Positions 41,335 to 49,317 of a stretch of 49,317 nt of DNA are shown here, piece by piece (position 1 is the first letter of the stretch; every line of letters starts with the position of its first letter). Source of the stretch: Candidatus Phocaeicola faecipullorum (GTDB lineage Bacteria > Bacteroidota > Bacteroidia > Bacteroidales > Bacteroidaceae). The stretch is from contig JAHLFB010000075.1 in the NCBI GenBank assembly GCA_018884025.1, positions 1-49,317 on the forward strand. The letters are read 5' to 3'. A program made the position numbers and the translations under genes. The notes beneath the pieces were generated by a model that worked only from the letters and a program-made list of their open reading frames with translations, was not told where the DNA came from and searched no databases.

Positions 41335-44300
41335 TTAGAATGTGATGTCAACCCCGAACATGAATGTTTTCTGCCAAGGATAGTACATACGGTTGTAAGT
41401 GTCATTGCTGCGGTCGAAAGCTGATTCCGGATCAATGTATTTAGTATGCTTCTTCAGCGGCGACCAGTAGCATAGGTTCTCACCTGAGAAGTAGATACGT
41501 GCCTGCTCAACACCTATTTTCTTTGTAAGGTTCACCGGAATGGTATAACCTACAGTAAGATTCTTGAAGCGCAGGTAGCGAATATTCTGCAAGTAACGGT
41601 CATTAACCTTACTTAGAGGACCGGAAGTGGCTGAATATGCCATCGGGCGTGTAAAATATGCATCCTTATTGTCTTCTGTCCATACCTCATCCATGAAGTT
41701 CTTCTGAAGATAAGTCAGATACGGATAAGTATAAGCTCCCCAGAACTGTGCGGCATGTGAATCAGGATACCAATAGTGATTTCCAGTTCCTTGGAAGAAT
41801 ACAGATACGTCAAATCCATACCAGCGTAGGCTTGCGTTGAAACCGTACGAAAGACTTGGAAGAGAGTTGCCCAATATCTTGCGGTCTCCCGGATCATCCA
41901 CAGAATTGCTGCCGATGTCCAATTTCTTGTTATCGTTCAAATCGACAAACTTAAGGTCACCTCCCTGCCATCCGCCGGTTATGCGGTTGTTGATATAGCT
42001 AAGGTCAACTTCCTTGGCGTATGCCTGCGCCTCTTCGGTAGTCTCGAACAGTCCGTCTGTCACGAATCCCCAAATTTCACCCAAACGCATGCCTTCGTAA
42101 TAATCTTTGGCAAAAGTCTTGTCCTTGTTGTCGTATTTGGTGATGTAACTCTTATAGTCGCTCATGTTAGCCCCAAGGGTATATTCCACCGGACGTCCAG
42201 CAAGTTCGAACTGGTCTCTCCAGCTTACTGCTATTTCATATCCTCGTGTCTGCAGGTTGGCTGTGTTCATGTCCGGCACACTCGCTCCATATACAGCCGG
42301 CAGCTCGATACCATCGGTCAGCATGTTCAATGTGTTACGCACATATCCGTCCACAGTTATGTTCAGTCTGTTTTTCAACATTGTAAAGTCGAAACCCAAG
42401 TCCCACTGCTGGCTTGTTTCCCAAGTAAGGTCAGACGATACCGGCGCTCCCAATGTAGAGTACTTCGCCATCGAGCTGCCTTCGCCAAACGAATATCCGG
42501 CAAAACTACTCACTGTTACCAATCGCATGTAAGTGTAATACGACGATACATTCTGGTTACCCAGACTACCAAATGAGGCTCTCATCTTCATATTGTCAAT
42601 ATAAGGAGTCAGCGGTTTGAAGAATGGTTCCTCCGAGATACGCCAGCCCAATGAACCTGATGGGAAAAATCCCCAACGGCTTCCGGAAGCAAAGCGCGAA
42701 GTACCGTCATAGCGTCCACTCACTTCAAACAGGTAACGGCCCTTATAATCATAATTCAGTCGTCCGAAGAAACCGGCCAGCGCATATTCATTCTGAGCTC
42801 CATCTACTCCTGTCACCACCTCGCCTTCTTCATTAACTCCAACAAGGTTAAAATCGTCAAGCGAAGTGGAAGTCAGATTTTCACCGAAAGCCGAAATGTT
42901 TTTCAGTCGCATGGTCTCGTAGTTGAATCCGGCCACTGCTGTAAGATGATGCTTGTCGTTGAAAGTATAGTCAAAGTTGGCAAAGACATTTGCCGAATAG
43001 TAGTTGCGTGTATTCACCGACTCATCCAGGCGATTGGCTCCGGCACCCGTAGTATAATACTCCATTTCAGCATCAGGATATTCCCTGTAAGGGATATTGT
43101 TTGAGCGGCTGGTATTGCGTGTCTGATATAGGCGGTAAGTAAAGTCGGCAGTAAGGCTCAACGGTTTTATCGGCGTAATGACCAGACGGGTTGTATTCGA
43201 GAAATCATTCGTACGGTTCACATTACGGTGCGACCCTTCGCCAACGATGATATGTCGTCCGTTACCCACCTTATAGTCTATATAAGGAGTGCCGTAAAGC
43301 CATGAACCATCAGGATTCTTCATAGGGAAGCAGGCAAGAGCATGATTTGAGCTGTAAGCCAGAGTGTTCTCCACACTTCCGTCTCCCTGCGAAGTATATT
43401 GGGAGCCGTAAAAAGAAGTGTTGTTGGTCATTGTTGCCCACTTGTTGATACGGAAATCAAGTTTAGAACGCAGGTTATACTTGCGGTAAATATCGGGATT
43501 CATTCTCAGAATACCTTTCTGATAGTCATACGCTCCGCTCACCATATACTTCACGTCCTTATTCCCTCCACTGATAGAAATATTGTGCTGCTGTGTGGGA
43601 TGTGTGTCATCGAACATCATTTCCCACCAGTCGTAGTTTCCATAATACACCCACTGGCGGCGTCCGTTTCTCATTTCTTCCACCACCCACGGACGGTCAG
43701 GATTCTCTGTTTTGTCGTTAACGCGTGCCAGCAACTGACGCATATCCTCGTCAGTATAATTAATATAGTTCTTACCGTTCTCCGCTTTACGGAAAAGGTT
43801 TACAGTATAAACAGACCAGTAACCTGTGTCTTCGTAGTCAGTCGATGTAGTAGGCGATTCCCAACCCAAACGGCCGCTGTAACGCACTGTAGCTTTTCCT
43901 TCATTTGCTGCACCAGATTTGGTCGTGACCAAAATCACACCAAATGCCGCACGCGCGCCATACACAGCTGCCGCCGAAGCATCCTTGATAACAGAAATAG
44001 ACTCTACGTCATTGGGGTTAATACGTTCCAGTTCGCCCACCGCACCATCAATCAGCACCAATGGCTCCGCACTATTGATAGATGTGGTACCGCGCACATT
44101 AATTGAAGGAGAGCTTCCCGGTACTCCGGATGAAGTCGTAATGTTCAAACCAGGGACAGAACCTTGAAGCATATTGGTAAGAGAGTGAGAGACTCTGTTC
44201 TCCAAGGATTTGTTATCCACCATTGTCACGGCTCCCGTAAGGTTTACCTTTTTCTGAGTACCATAACCGATTACTACTGCCTCGTCCAACATGATGGCAT

Positions 44301-44604
44301 CTTCCTGCATATATACCACTATATCATTTTGTCCGGGTTTCACCTTAACCTTCTCGGTGATATAGCCCACATAAGAGAAATTCAGAGTCGCTCCGGAGAT
44401 GGGTATCTGAAGTTCGAAAACTCCGTTTATATCAGTCACACTTCCCCTGGAACTGCCTTCAATGCCGACTGTTACCCCGATAAGCGGTTCCTGCAAAGCA
44501 TCCAGTACCCTACCTGAAATAGCTCTGTTCTGTGCCGACAAAGCGGAAGCACTGCCTGTCAGCAACAACAACAGCAAAAAAACATACGAATTGAAAACTT
44601 TCAT
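41335..44604 (-). CDS. SusC-family TonB-dependent transporter (phosphoesterase operon)
   Basis: Outer-membrane importer of 1089 residues. Signal peptide MKVFNSYVFLLLLLLTGSAS, carboxypeptidase-regulatory-like domain (ISGRVLDALQEPLIGVTVGIEG), signature AVVIGYGTQKKVNLTGAV, plug (INVRGTTSINSAEPLVLIDG, VIKDASAAAVYGARAAFGV) and a barrel ending TFMFGVDITF. It is the third gene of a six-gene operon behind a metallophosphoesterase and a PHP-domain protein, and precedes its susD by 30 bp. The cargo is unknown; the enzymes around it are all phosphoesterases rather than glycosidases, so a phosphorylated or phosphodiester-containing substrate is the best guess. Confidence 0.95.
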   Translation of the reverse strand: MKVFNSYVFLLLLLLTGSASALSAQNRAISGRVLDALQEPLIGVTVGIEGSSRGSVTDINGVFELQIPISGATLNFSYVGYITEKVKVKPGQNDIVVYMQEDAIMLDEAVVIGYGTQKKVNLTGAVTMVDNKSLENRVSHSLTNMLQGSVPGLNITTSSGVPGSSPSINVRGTTSINSAEPLVLIDGAVGELERINPNDVESISVIKDASAAAVYGARAAFGVILVTTKSGAANEGKATVRYSGRLGWESPTTSTDYEDTGYWSVYTVNLFRKAENGKNYINYTDEDMRQLLARVNDKTENPDRPWVVEEMRNGRRQWVYYGNYDWWEMMFDDTHPTQQHNISISGGNKDVKYMVSGAYDYQKGILRMNPDIYRKYNLRSKLDFRINKWATMTNNTSFYGSQYTSQGDGSVENTLAYSSNHALACFPMKNPDGSWLYGTPYIDYKVGNGRHIIVGEGSHRNVNRTNDFSNTTRLVITPIKPLSLTADFTYRLYQTRNTSRSNNIPYREYPDAEMEYYTTGAGANRLDESVNTRNYYSANVFANFDYTFNDKHHLTAVAGFNYETMRLKNISAFGENLTSTSLDDFNLVGVNEEGEVVTGVDGAQNEYALAGFFGRLNYDYKGRYLFEVSGRYDGTSRFASGSRWGFFPSGSLGWRISEEPFFKPLTPYIDNMKMRASFGSLGNQNVSSYYTYMRLVTVSSFAGYSFGEGSSMAKYSTLGAPVSSDLTWETSQQWDLGFDFTMLKNRLNITVDGYVRNTLNMLTDGIELPAVYGASVPDMNTANLQTRGYEIAVSWRDQFELAGRPVEYTLGANMSDYKSYITKYDNKDKTFAKDYYEGMRLGEIWGFVTDGLFETTEEAQAYAKEVDLSYINNRITGGWQGGDLKFVDLNDNKKLDIGSNSVDDPGDRKILGNSLPSLSYGFNASLRWYGFDVSVFFQGTGNHYWYPDSHAAQFWGAYTYPYLTYLQKNFMDEVWTEDNKDAYFTRPMAYSATSGPLSKVNDRYLQNIRYLRFKNLTVGYTIPVNLTKKIGVEQARIYFSGENLCYWSPLKKHTKYIDPESAFDRSNDTYNRMYYPWQKTFMFGVDITF

Positions 44605-44637
44605 AAATAGATATTTTGTTTAAATAGTAATTGAGTA

Positions 44638-45726
44638 TTAAAAACTGAATTGACAGTCAAGCCCTTTTCCGGGTTTTACCACCATATTGGTAACCTCAAA
44701 GTTCACTTTACCTGATGTAATGCCGGCATCGCCCAGCTTTACCGTGATGGTATGTTTTGATTTCGGCTCAATGGTATATGTCCTGAAATATATCAGATTG
44801 GCGTCGTGCTCTCCCTTCTTAAGATAGAAAGGCAGGTCTGAATTGTTACGGACAACAAACTGTACACGTTTTTCATTCTTGTTTATCTTTTCGATGGTTA
44901 CCGACTTTCCGAACAGTTCTCTCAGCCACTGTTCTTCACCGATAATCATATCCTTAAAGAATACTGCTGTCCTGCGGTTATCCAACGCCTCCCTGATGCC
45001 TTCCGGAGTACGTTCCTTGGCAAAAACCAATGTCATTGTACGGTGTTCACCCTTATTGAAGTCAATATTAGTCTGTATCGGTTGATGAATGTCGGATGTT
45101 CCTATCATAGTAAGTTTCTTGTCAAGACACCACTGCAACGCTTCCGGATAATAATGCTCACCGTTTGCCACCTCTATGCCCTGCATACATCCGTTATTGT
45201 ACAACTCGGTATGTTCCTTCCACCATTTTGTTTCTTCCGGCTGCTGTGAGTCCCATCCCGGATGATTCCAGAAGATAAAGGCTTCCTGCGATTTGGCAGC
45301 CTGGAAAGCATCCTTATAGTCTTTGGTGTCCAACGGATTACTGTCTGTCAGGAATATGGCATTGTGATGTCCCGGAGCCATAGGACGGGTAATCTCGCTT
45401 CCTTTGATAACAATCACATCCTTATTCTTGGCATAATCCTTCATAATCTCGTACGAGCGGTTATGGTCGGCCTGTATGTCTTTCTTATGCGGCCTGTATT
45501 CGATATGCTCCGTGATGGCAATGGCATCCAACCCTTCGGAATATGCCTCGTCAACTCTCACAGTAGGCCAAACCAGACCATCTGAGAACACAGTGTGCAT
45601 GTGAAAATCACATTTCAATGTTTGATACTTGTCAAGGTCCGGTATATCAATGCTTTTATCAACAGCTTGTCCGAATCCCATTTGTACAATCCCGCATAAG
45701 GCGAGAGACAGAAAAAGTTTTTTCAT
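44638..45726 (-). CDS. exported PHP-domain phosphoesterase
   Basis: Protein of 362 residues with a signal peptide (MKKLFLSLALCGIVQMGFG). The PHP domain covers about residues 35-265 and shows the metal-binding set of this superfamily: His42 and His44 with Asp49 in DFHMHTVFSDG, Glu73-His74 in ITEHIEY, the GSEITR strand, His120-His121 in GHHNAIF, a His in FWNHPGW, and Asp-x-His in TSDIHQ. PHP proteins hydrolyse phosphomonoesters or phosphodiesters with a trinuclear metal site. The C-terminal 90 residues form a beta domain seen in secreted Sb-PDE-like members. It lies between a metallophosphoesterase and susC, consistent with stepwise dephosphorylation of an imported or surface-bound substrate. 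Confidence 0.88.
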   Translation of the reverse strand: MKKLFLSLALCGIVQMGFGQAVDKSIDIPDLDKYQTLKCDFHMHTVFSDGLVWPTVRVDEAYSEGLDAIAITEHIEYRPHKKDIQADHNRSYEIMKDYAKNKDVIVIKGSEITRPMAPGHHNAIFLTDSNPLDTKDYKDAFQAAKSQEAFIFWNHPGWDSQQPEETKWWKEHTELYNNGCMQGIEVANGEHYYPEALQWCLDKKLTMIGTSDIHQPIQTNIDFNKGEHRTMTLVFAKERTPEGIREALDNRRTAVFFKDMIIGEEQWLRELFGKSVTIEKINKNEKRVQFVVRNNSDLPFYLKKGEHDANLIYFRTYTIEPKSKHTITVKLGDAGITSGKVNFEVTNMVVKPGKGLDCQFSF

Positions 45727-45782
45727 AATCTGAGTCTTTTAGTTTTTATAGTTTATAGTTGTTTTTAAAAACGATAACCGTT

Positions 45783-47774
45783 TTAGCGGAGCCTGTACGC
45801 TTCGGTAGAGAACTCTTTGGGACGTTCCATCAACTCCGTCCATTCATGTTCGAACTCATCACGCACAGTAATGACGAGATCCGTATCGGCATCAACAGCT
45901 TTCACTTTGAAGAAATGTGTGAACTTTTCAGTAATGAAGCTAGGGGTAGATGTCAGTGTAGATGAGTTGAAACGTTTCACACTTAGAGCTGCCACATGCA
46001 GCGGGTCATACGCCCACACCTCTTTCGCCTCAAGCTTGTTGCCATTCTCATCAGTCACGTCCAATGTCCAGTTTGAATTCCAGTTCCAGATATTTATCAG
46101 TACCTCATTATTCGTGTTAACAGGGTAGGCGTCAACATAACGTTGAAACTTAGCCTTTACCGAAGCCGGCACACTTGCCGGCATCTGTGGAACATCGGCC
46201 AAAGAGAAACTCACATTGTTCAGGTCATAACTACGGAACTGATAATCCTCAGTCCATCCGGTTGATTTATATATCCATTCTATGTCTGTTCCGTTTACAT
46301 CCCATATAGAGTATCCCCCCGGTGTTCCGTCAGGACTTATATGTACCCCGGGAGTTAAATGTCCTGACCACCACCATGAAGCACATATCGCACCTGCATT
46401 ATGTTCGTAAACCTCCTGTCTGCCTGTCACGGCTGCTTCCGGAGTCACGTTAAAGCTCAGGTGAGTATGTCCGGTAACAAAATGCACCTTATATCCTTTC
46501 AGTGTATTCAGCAATTGTGTAGTGTTCAAAACATCGTGGTCCATCTTGAACCCTTCCGTCTCCGACGGATAGAAAACCTGTGCATGCATTACCACCACCA
46601 ACGGAGTCGATTTGTCCACATAGGCCAAATCCTTGGCAAGCCAGTTCAACTGCTCTAAAGACACACGCTTCTCGTAGTCGCGAGAGGTTGTCCCATCGTA
46701 GTTGCTACAGTCAATGTCGTCCAACACTACATAGTGAACTTTCCCGATATTGAATGAATAGTACATAGGAGCAATGTAATCAGTGAAACGACTTCCTGCA
46801 TCCTGATCGTCAGTAGATTTATAGTCATAGTCATGGTTACCTATGGTATGGAAAATCTGAAGCCCCTTTACCTGACTGTTTATTGTATTAAGATACTCAG
46901 GAAGGGCATAACTATTCGAATACCAGTACAAATCCCAAGTCATGTCGCCCAACGTGATGGCATACATCTTTTCATGCTGATGCAAGGTGCGGTAACTGTT
47001 CAAATCCTCAGTAAAGTTCATGAACTGTCCTAAGTCCCCCGTACGGTTGGCAAGGTGCATATCCCCCAGCATGAGCACCTTGTAGTCATCCTGTCCTTCT
47101 ACAGCTGTAAGCGAGAAATCCACACGTTCCAAAGTGGTGGCATCCCCTCTCATTATTTTATAGAACTGAGGCAAAACTCCATTGGCAGGAACCTCATATC
47201 CTGAAGGTATGGAAATAAACACATATCCCCATTTCTTTTCCGATTCCAACTGATAGATACCGCGCTCATCAGTCACGCTTACCTCTATCCCATCCGAAAC
47301 GACAACACCCTGCACCGGACTACCGTCTGCCGACACCACACCATAAACCGTAGTTCCGGCATCAGGTGTGAAATCCAAGTCCTCTACTATATTAATATAT
47401 GTCTTGCTTATCAACTTCTTCCTGTTATCACGCTTGATATATAAGACGTAATAGCCGGTCTTTATCTCATTACTTAAACTTATGGTAAAACTATCTGCCG
47501 CTATAGACAGTATAGGACAAATATAAGAGATACCGTTTTCGGACTCCAATATAATATCATCTGTATCAATCAACGAACTTGTATTGGCACCCGCAAACGT
47601 ATATTCCCCTCCTACACTTACCTCTATAAGAGAGGGGACATCAAAGTCAATATCAAAACTATCTTTGATTTCATTCAAAGGTTCGCCACATCCTGAAGTC
47701 AATAAAATCAAGACCAAAAGCGACAGCACACTGCGCAACGAAACTGTTTTTAAGCAAAAATAATATTTACCCAT
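45783..47774 (-). CDS. calcineurin-type metallophosphoesterase lipoprotein (operon start)
   Basis: First gene of the operon, 663 residues. Lipoprotein signal with Cys29 (LILLTSGCGEP), so probably outer-membrane bound. An extra N-terminal beta domain (about 35-130, VPSLIEVSVGGEYTFAG) precedes the N-domain seen in the last gene of the operon (GVVSADGSPVQGVVVSDG), then the calcineurin core with MLGDMHLA, GDMTWD, GNHDYD, VMHAQV and GHTHLS, and the C-terminal beta domain (VINIWNWNSNW-like, VRDEFEHEWTE). All five metal-binding blocks are present. It resembles the 36517-37935 product but carries a lipid anchor and extra domain, so the two may act at different places: surface and periplasm. Confidence 0.9.
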   Translation of the reverse strand: MGKYYFCLKTVSLRSVLSLLVLILLTSGCGEPLNEIKDSFDIDFDVPSLIEVSVGGEYTFAGANTSSLIDTDDIILESENGISYICPILSIAADSFTISLSNEIKTGYYVLYIKRDNRKKLISKTYINIVEDLDFTPDAGTTVYGVVSADGSPVQGVVVSDGIEVSVTDERGIYQLESEKKWGYVFISIPSGYEVPANGVLPQFYKIMRGDATTLERVDFSLTAVEGQDDYKVLMLGDMHLANRTGDLGQFMNFTEDLNSYRTLHQHEKMYAITLGDMTWDLYWYSNSYALPEYLNTINSQVKGLQIFHTIGNHDYDYKSTDDQDAGSRFTDYIAPMYYSFNIGKVHYVVLDDIDCSNYDGTTSRDYEKRVSLEQLNWLAKDLAYVDKSTPLVVVMHAQVFYPSETEGFKMDHDVLNTTQLLNTLKGYKVHFVTGHTHLSFNVTPEAAVTGRQEVYEHNAGAICASWWWSGHLTPGVHISPDGTPGGYSIWDVNGTDIEWIYKSTGWTEDYQFRSYDLNNVSFSLADVPQMPASVPASVKAKFQRYVDAYPVNTNNEVLINIWNWNSNWTLDVTDENGNKLEAKEVWAYDPLHVAALSVKRFNSSTLTSTPSFITEKFTHFFKVKAVDADTDLVITVRDEFEHEWTELMERPKEFSTEAYRLR

Positions 47775-47796
47775 ACCTATTAATTAAAATCCAGCA

Positions 47797-47804
47797 CAAA
47801 GATA
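47797..47804 (-). promoter_or_regulatory. -7 promoter box of the phosphoesterase operon
   Basis: TATCTTTG on the minus strand fits TAnnTTTG, 22 bp before the ATG at 47774. No -33 box is seen. The rest of the gap up to 48036 shows no gene and no obvious direct repeats. Confidence 0.55.
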
Positions 47805-48036
47805 GATATAGGTTAAAAACAGAGATATGAATACGTACAACGACAGCAAATGGTATTACAATATTAACTGCTATGAAACAATTCTGCAACATCAGTTGCA
47901 TTACAAATACTAAAATCCGGGAGAACAATCAGAAGAGGAAAAGTGTTTTCATTTGCATCATTTCACACGTGCAGAATGACGGGGAAGCAGATATAGGAGT
48001 AAAGAAGGTATAACTGTAAAGGAAGTATGGTAAAAT

Positions 48037-48088
48037 TAAAGGAGATAAAGTACCTGTTCCGGTGAACATTTACTTTACCCCCTTTAAC
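48037..48088 (-). terminator. hairpin after the U32 gene, copy B of a repeated element
   Basis: TTAAAGGAGATAAAGTA (48037-48053) is identical to the arm of copy A at 36426; the opposite arm (48072-48088) pairs with two imperfect pairs. It lies 29 bp after the U32 stop and is followed on the minus strand by AATTTTACC. The shared block extends at least over TGAACAT and AAGCAATA on the stop-codon side. Probably the terminator of the U32 gene. Confidence 0.6.
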
Positions 48089-48117
48089 TCCAAATGAAGC
48101 AATAACTTCTGATTTGA

Positions 48118-49317
48118 TTATTTCTTTTTCAGTTCCTCGGCAGGAACCACACGATAGAGTTTGTCGCTGGGACGGATTCTGTCGGGTACCTTGAACGATA
48201 CATGGACACCTTTCTTCACCACATCCACCGGTTTGAGGTTTACACGTGCCTCTTCCAGGTTTACATACATTGCCCCGGTAGTAGGACCGGTGATGAGCAG
48301 CTTGTCGCCGACCTTGATTTCTGTAGCCTCGATGAGGAATTCGGCAACACCGATATTTGAGAAATATTTTATGCCGCGTCCAGCATATACCTTCCTTTCC
48401 GTGGCCTCAGAGCCGTAGTTTTTGCTCCACTCGCCAAGACGCTGACCAAGATAGTATCCGTTCCAGAAACCACGGTTGAACACTGTCTTGAGACGTGTAT
48501 CCCAATCGGCTTTCTTTTCTTCAGTGAATGTACCGTCAAGATATGACTGGATGGCTTCCTTATAGCATTCCACTACTGTACGAACATACTCCGGTCCGCG
48601 CGCGCGTCCTTCTATCTTGAACACGCGTACTCCGGCCTCTATCATCTCGTCCATGAAATGTATGGTCTTAAGGTCCTTGGGAGACATGATATACTGGTTG
48701 TCAACTTCCAGTTCTATATCGCTTTCCTTATCCTTTACTATATATGAACGGCGGCATACCTGCATGCATGCGCCACGATTGGCAGATGCATTAAGCTCGT
48801 TAAGGCTGAGATAACATTTTCCTGATACGGCCATACACAATGCACCGTGGCAGAACATCTCTATTCTTACTTTCTCGCCCATCGGACCTGTTATGTTCTC
48901 CTCCTGAATGGCATCGTATATCTTACGTACCTGTTTCAGGTTAAGTTCACGTGCCAAAACCACAACATCGGCAAAGCGTGAATAGAACTTCAACGCCTCA
49001 GCATTGCTGATATTGAGCTGTGTAGAGAGATGCACTTCCTGACCTACCTGATTACAGTATGCCATGACAGACACATCGGCTGCTATTACCGCGCTGATGC
49101 CGGCTTCCTTAGCCGCATCCACAATCTTGCGCATCAGCTCTATGTCCTCATCATAAATTATAGTGTTTATGGTGAGGTAGCTTTTTACTCCATGCTCATC
49201 GCACAGGGCGGCAATCTCACGCAAATCGTCAATTGTGAACGTGCTTGCCGAACGGGCACGCATGTTAAGGCTTTCAATACCGAAATAGATGGAATCCGCT
49301 CCGGCATTAATGGCTGC
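48118..49317 (-). CDS. U32-family protein (TrhP/RlhA type), C-terminal part; runs off the window
   Basis: The frame is open to the window edge (its first visible residues are AINAGADSIYFG), so the true start lies outside and about 400 residues are seen. U32 proteins were named peptidases, but studied members hydroxylate RNA: TrhP makes 5-hydroxyuridine at tRNA position 34 and RlhA modifies 23S rRNA. Visible features: beta/alpha barrel (SYLTINTIIYDEDIELM, VVVLARELNLKQV), the cysteine cluster that may bind iron-sulfur (EMFCHGALCMAVSGKCY; RGACMQVCRR), the FKIEGRAR motif, and a C-terminal beta domain (EVGDKLLITG-like). A housekeeping gene, transcribed toward the phosphoesterase operon and ended by its own hairpin. 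Confidence 0.9.
   Translation of the reverse strand, partial: AAINAGADSIYFGIESLNMRARSASTFTIDDLREIAALCDEHGVKSYLTINTIIYDEDIELMRKIVDAAKEAGISAVIAADVSVMAYCNQVGQEVHLSTQLNISNAEALKFYSRFADVVVLARELNLKQVRKIYDAIQEENITGPMGEKVRIEMFCHGALCMAVSGKCYLSLNELNASANRGACMQVCRRSYIVKDKESDIELEVDNQYIMSPKDLKTIHFMDEMIEAGVRVFKIEGRARGPEYVRTVVECYKEAIQSYLDGTFTEEKKADWDTRLKTVFNRGFWNGYYLGQRLGEWSKNYGSEATERKVYAGRGIKYFSNIGVAEFLIEATEIKVGDKLLITGPTTGAMYVNLEEARVNLKPVDVVKKGVHVSFKVPDRIRPSDKLYRVVPAEELKKK

Overview
The window looks like chromosomal DNA of a gut Bacteroidota, most likely a Bacteroides/Phocaeicola-type organism. Evidence: three SusC/SusD pairs, two very large hybrid two-component sensors (HTCS), lipoprotein signal peptides throughout, and many promoters with the Bacteroides -7 box TAnnTTTG. 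I see no rRNA, tRNA or CRISPR array.

Layout. (1) 1-13.2 kb: an arabinan/arabinose-polymer utilisation locus. A susD gene cut short after 117 codons is preceded by an intact susC (both minus strand). An HTCS gene follows, then a plus-strand operon GH43 - GH51 - GH51 with a terminator. The HTCS gene is flanked by matching operator/promoter modules, one facing susC and one facing GH43. (2) 13.2-14.6 kb: an intact ISAs1-family insertion sequence with perfect 22-bp ends and a 9-bp target duplication, then four tandem 22-bp palindromes. (3) 14.6-21.7 kb: a second HTCS with tatA just upstream, and a divergent heparin lyase II (PL21) gene with its own promoter and terminator. (4) 21.7-33.9 kb: an AT-rich dextran-type locus, transcribed from the minus strand as susC - susD - susE/F-like - GH66 dextranase - GH97 alpha-glucosidase, with a SusR-like membrane regulator gene upstream. 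(5) 34-36.2 kb: a stand-alone BtuB-like TonB-dependent receptor. (6) 36.5-47.8 kb: a six-gene minus-strand operon with susC/susD, a BACON lipoprotein, two calcineurin-type metallophosphoesterases and a PHP-domain phosphoesterase, but no glycosidase. It lies between two copies of a related hairpin element. (7) 48.1 kb to the end: the C-terminal part of a U32-family protein (TrhP/RlhA type).

How the genes work together. Each Sus-type locus pairs an outer-membrane import gate (SusC barrel with SusD lid) with surface and periplasmic enzymes and, for the first two loci, a dedicated sensor. In locus 1 the HTCS probably senses arabino-oligosaccharides and activates both import and arabinofuranosidases, but the truncated susD suggests the import arm is damaged. 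Locus 4 would cut dextran at the surface (GH66) and finish the isomalto-oligosaccharides in the periplasm (GH97). Locus 6 appears built around a phosphorylated substrate and is the least explained system here. The most striking unexplained DNA structures are the paired HTCS operators, the palindrome array at 14.5 kb and the hairpin repeats flanking locus 6.
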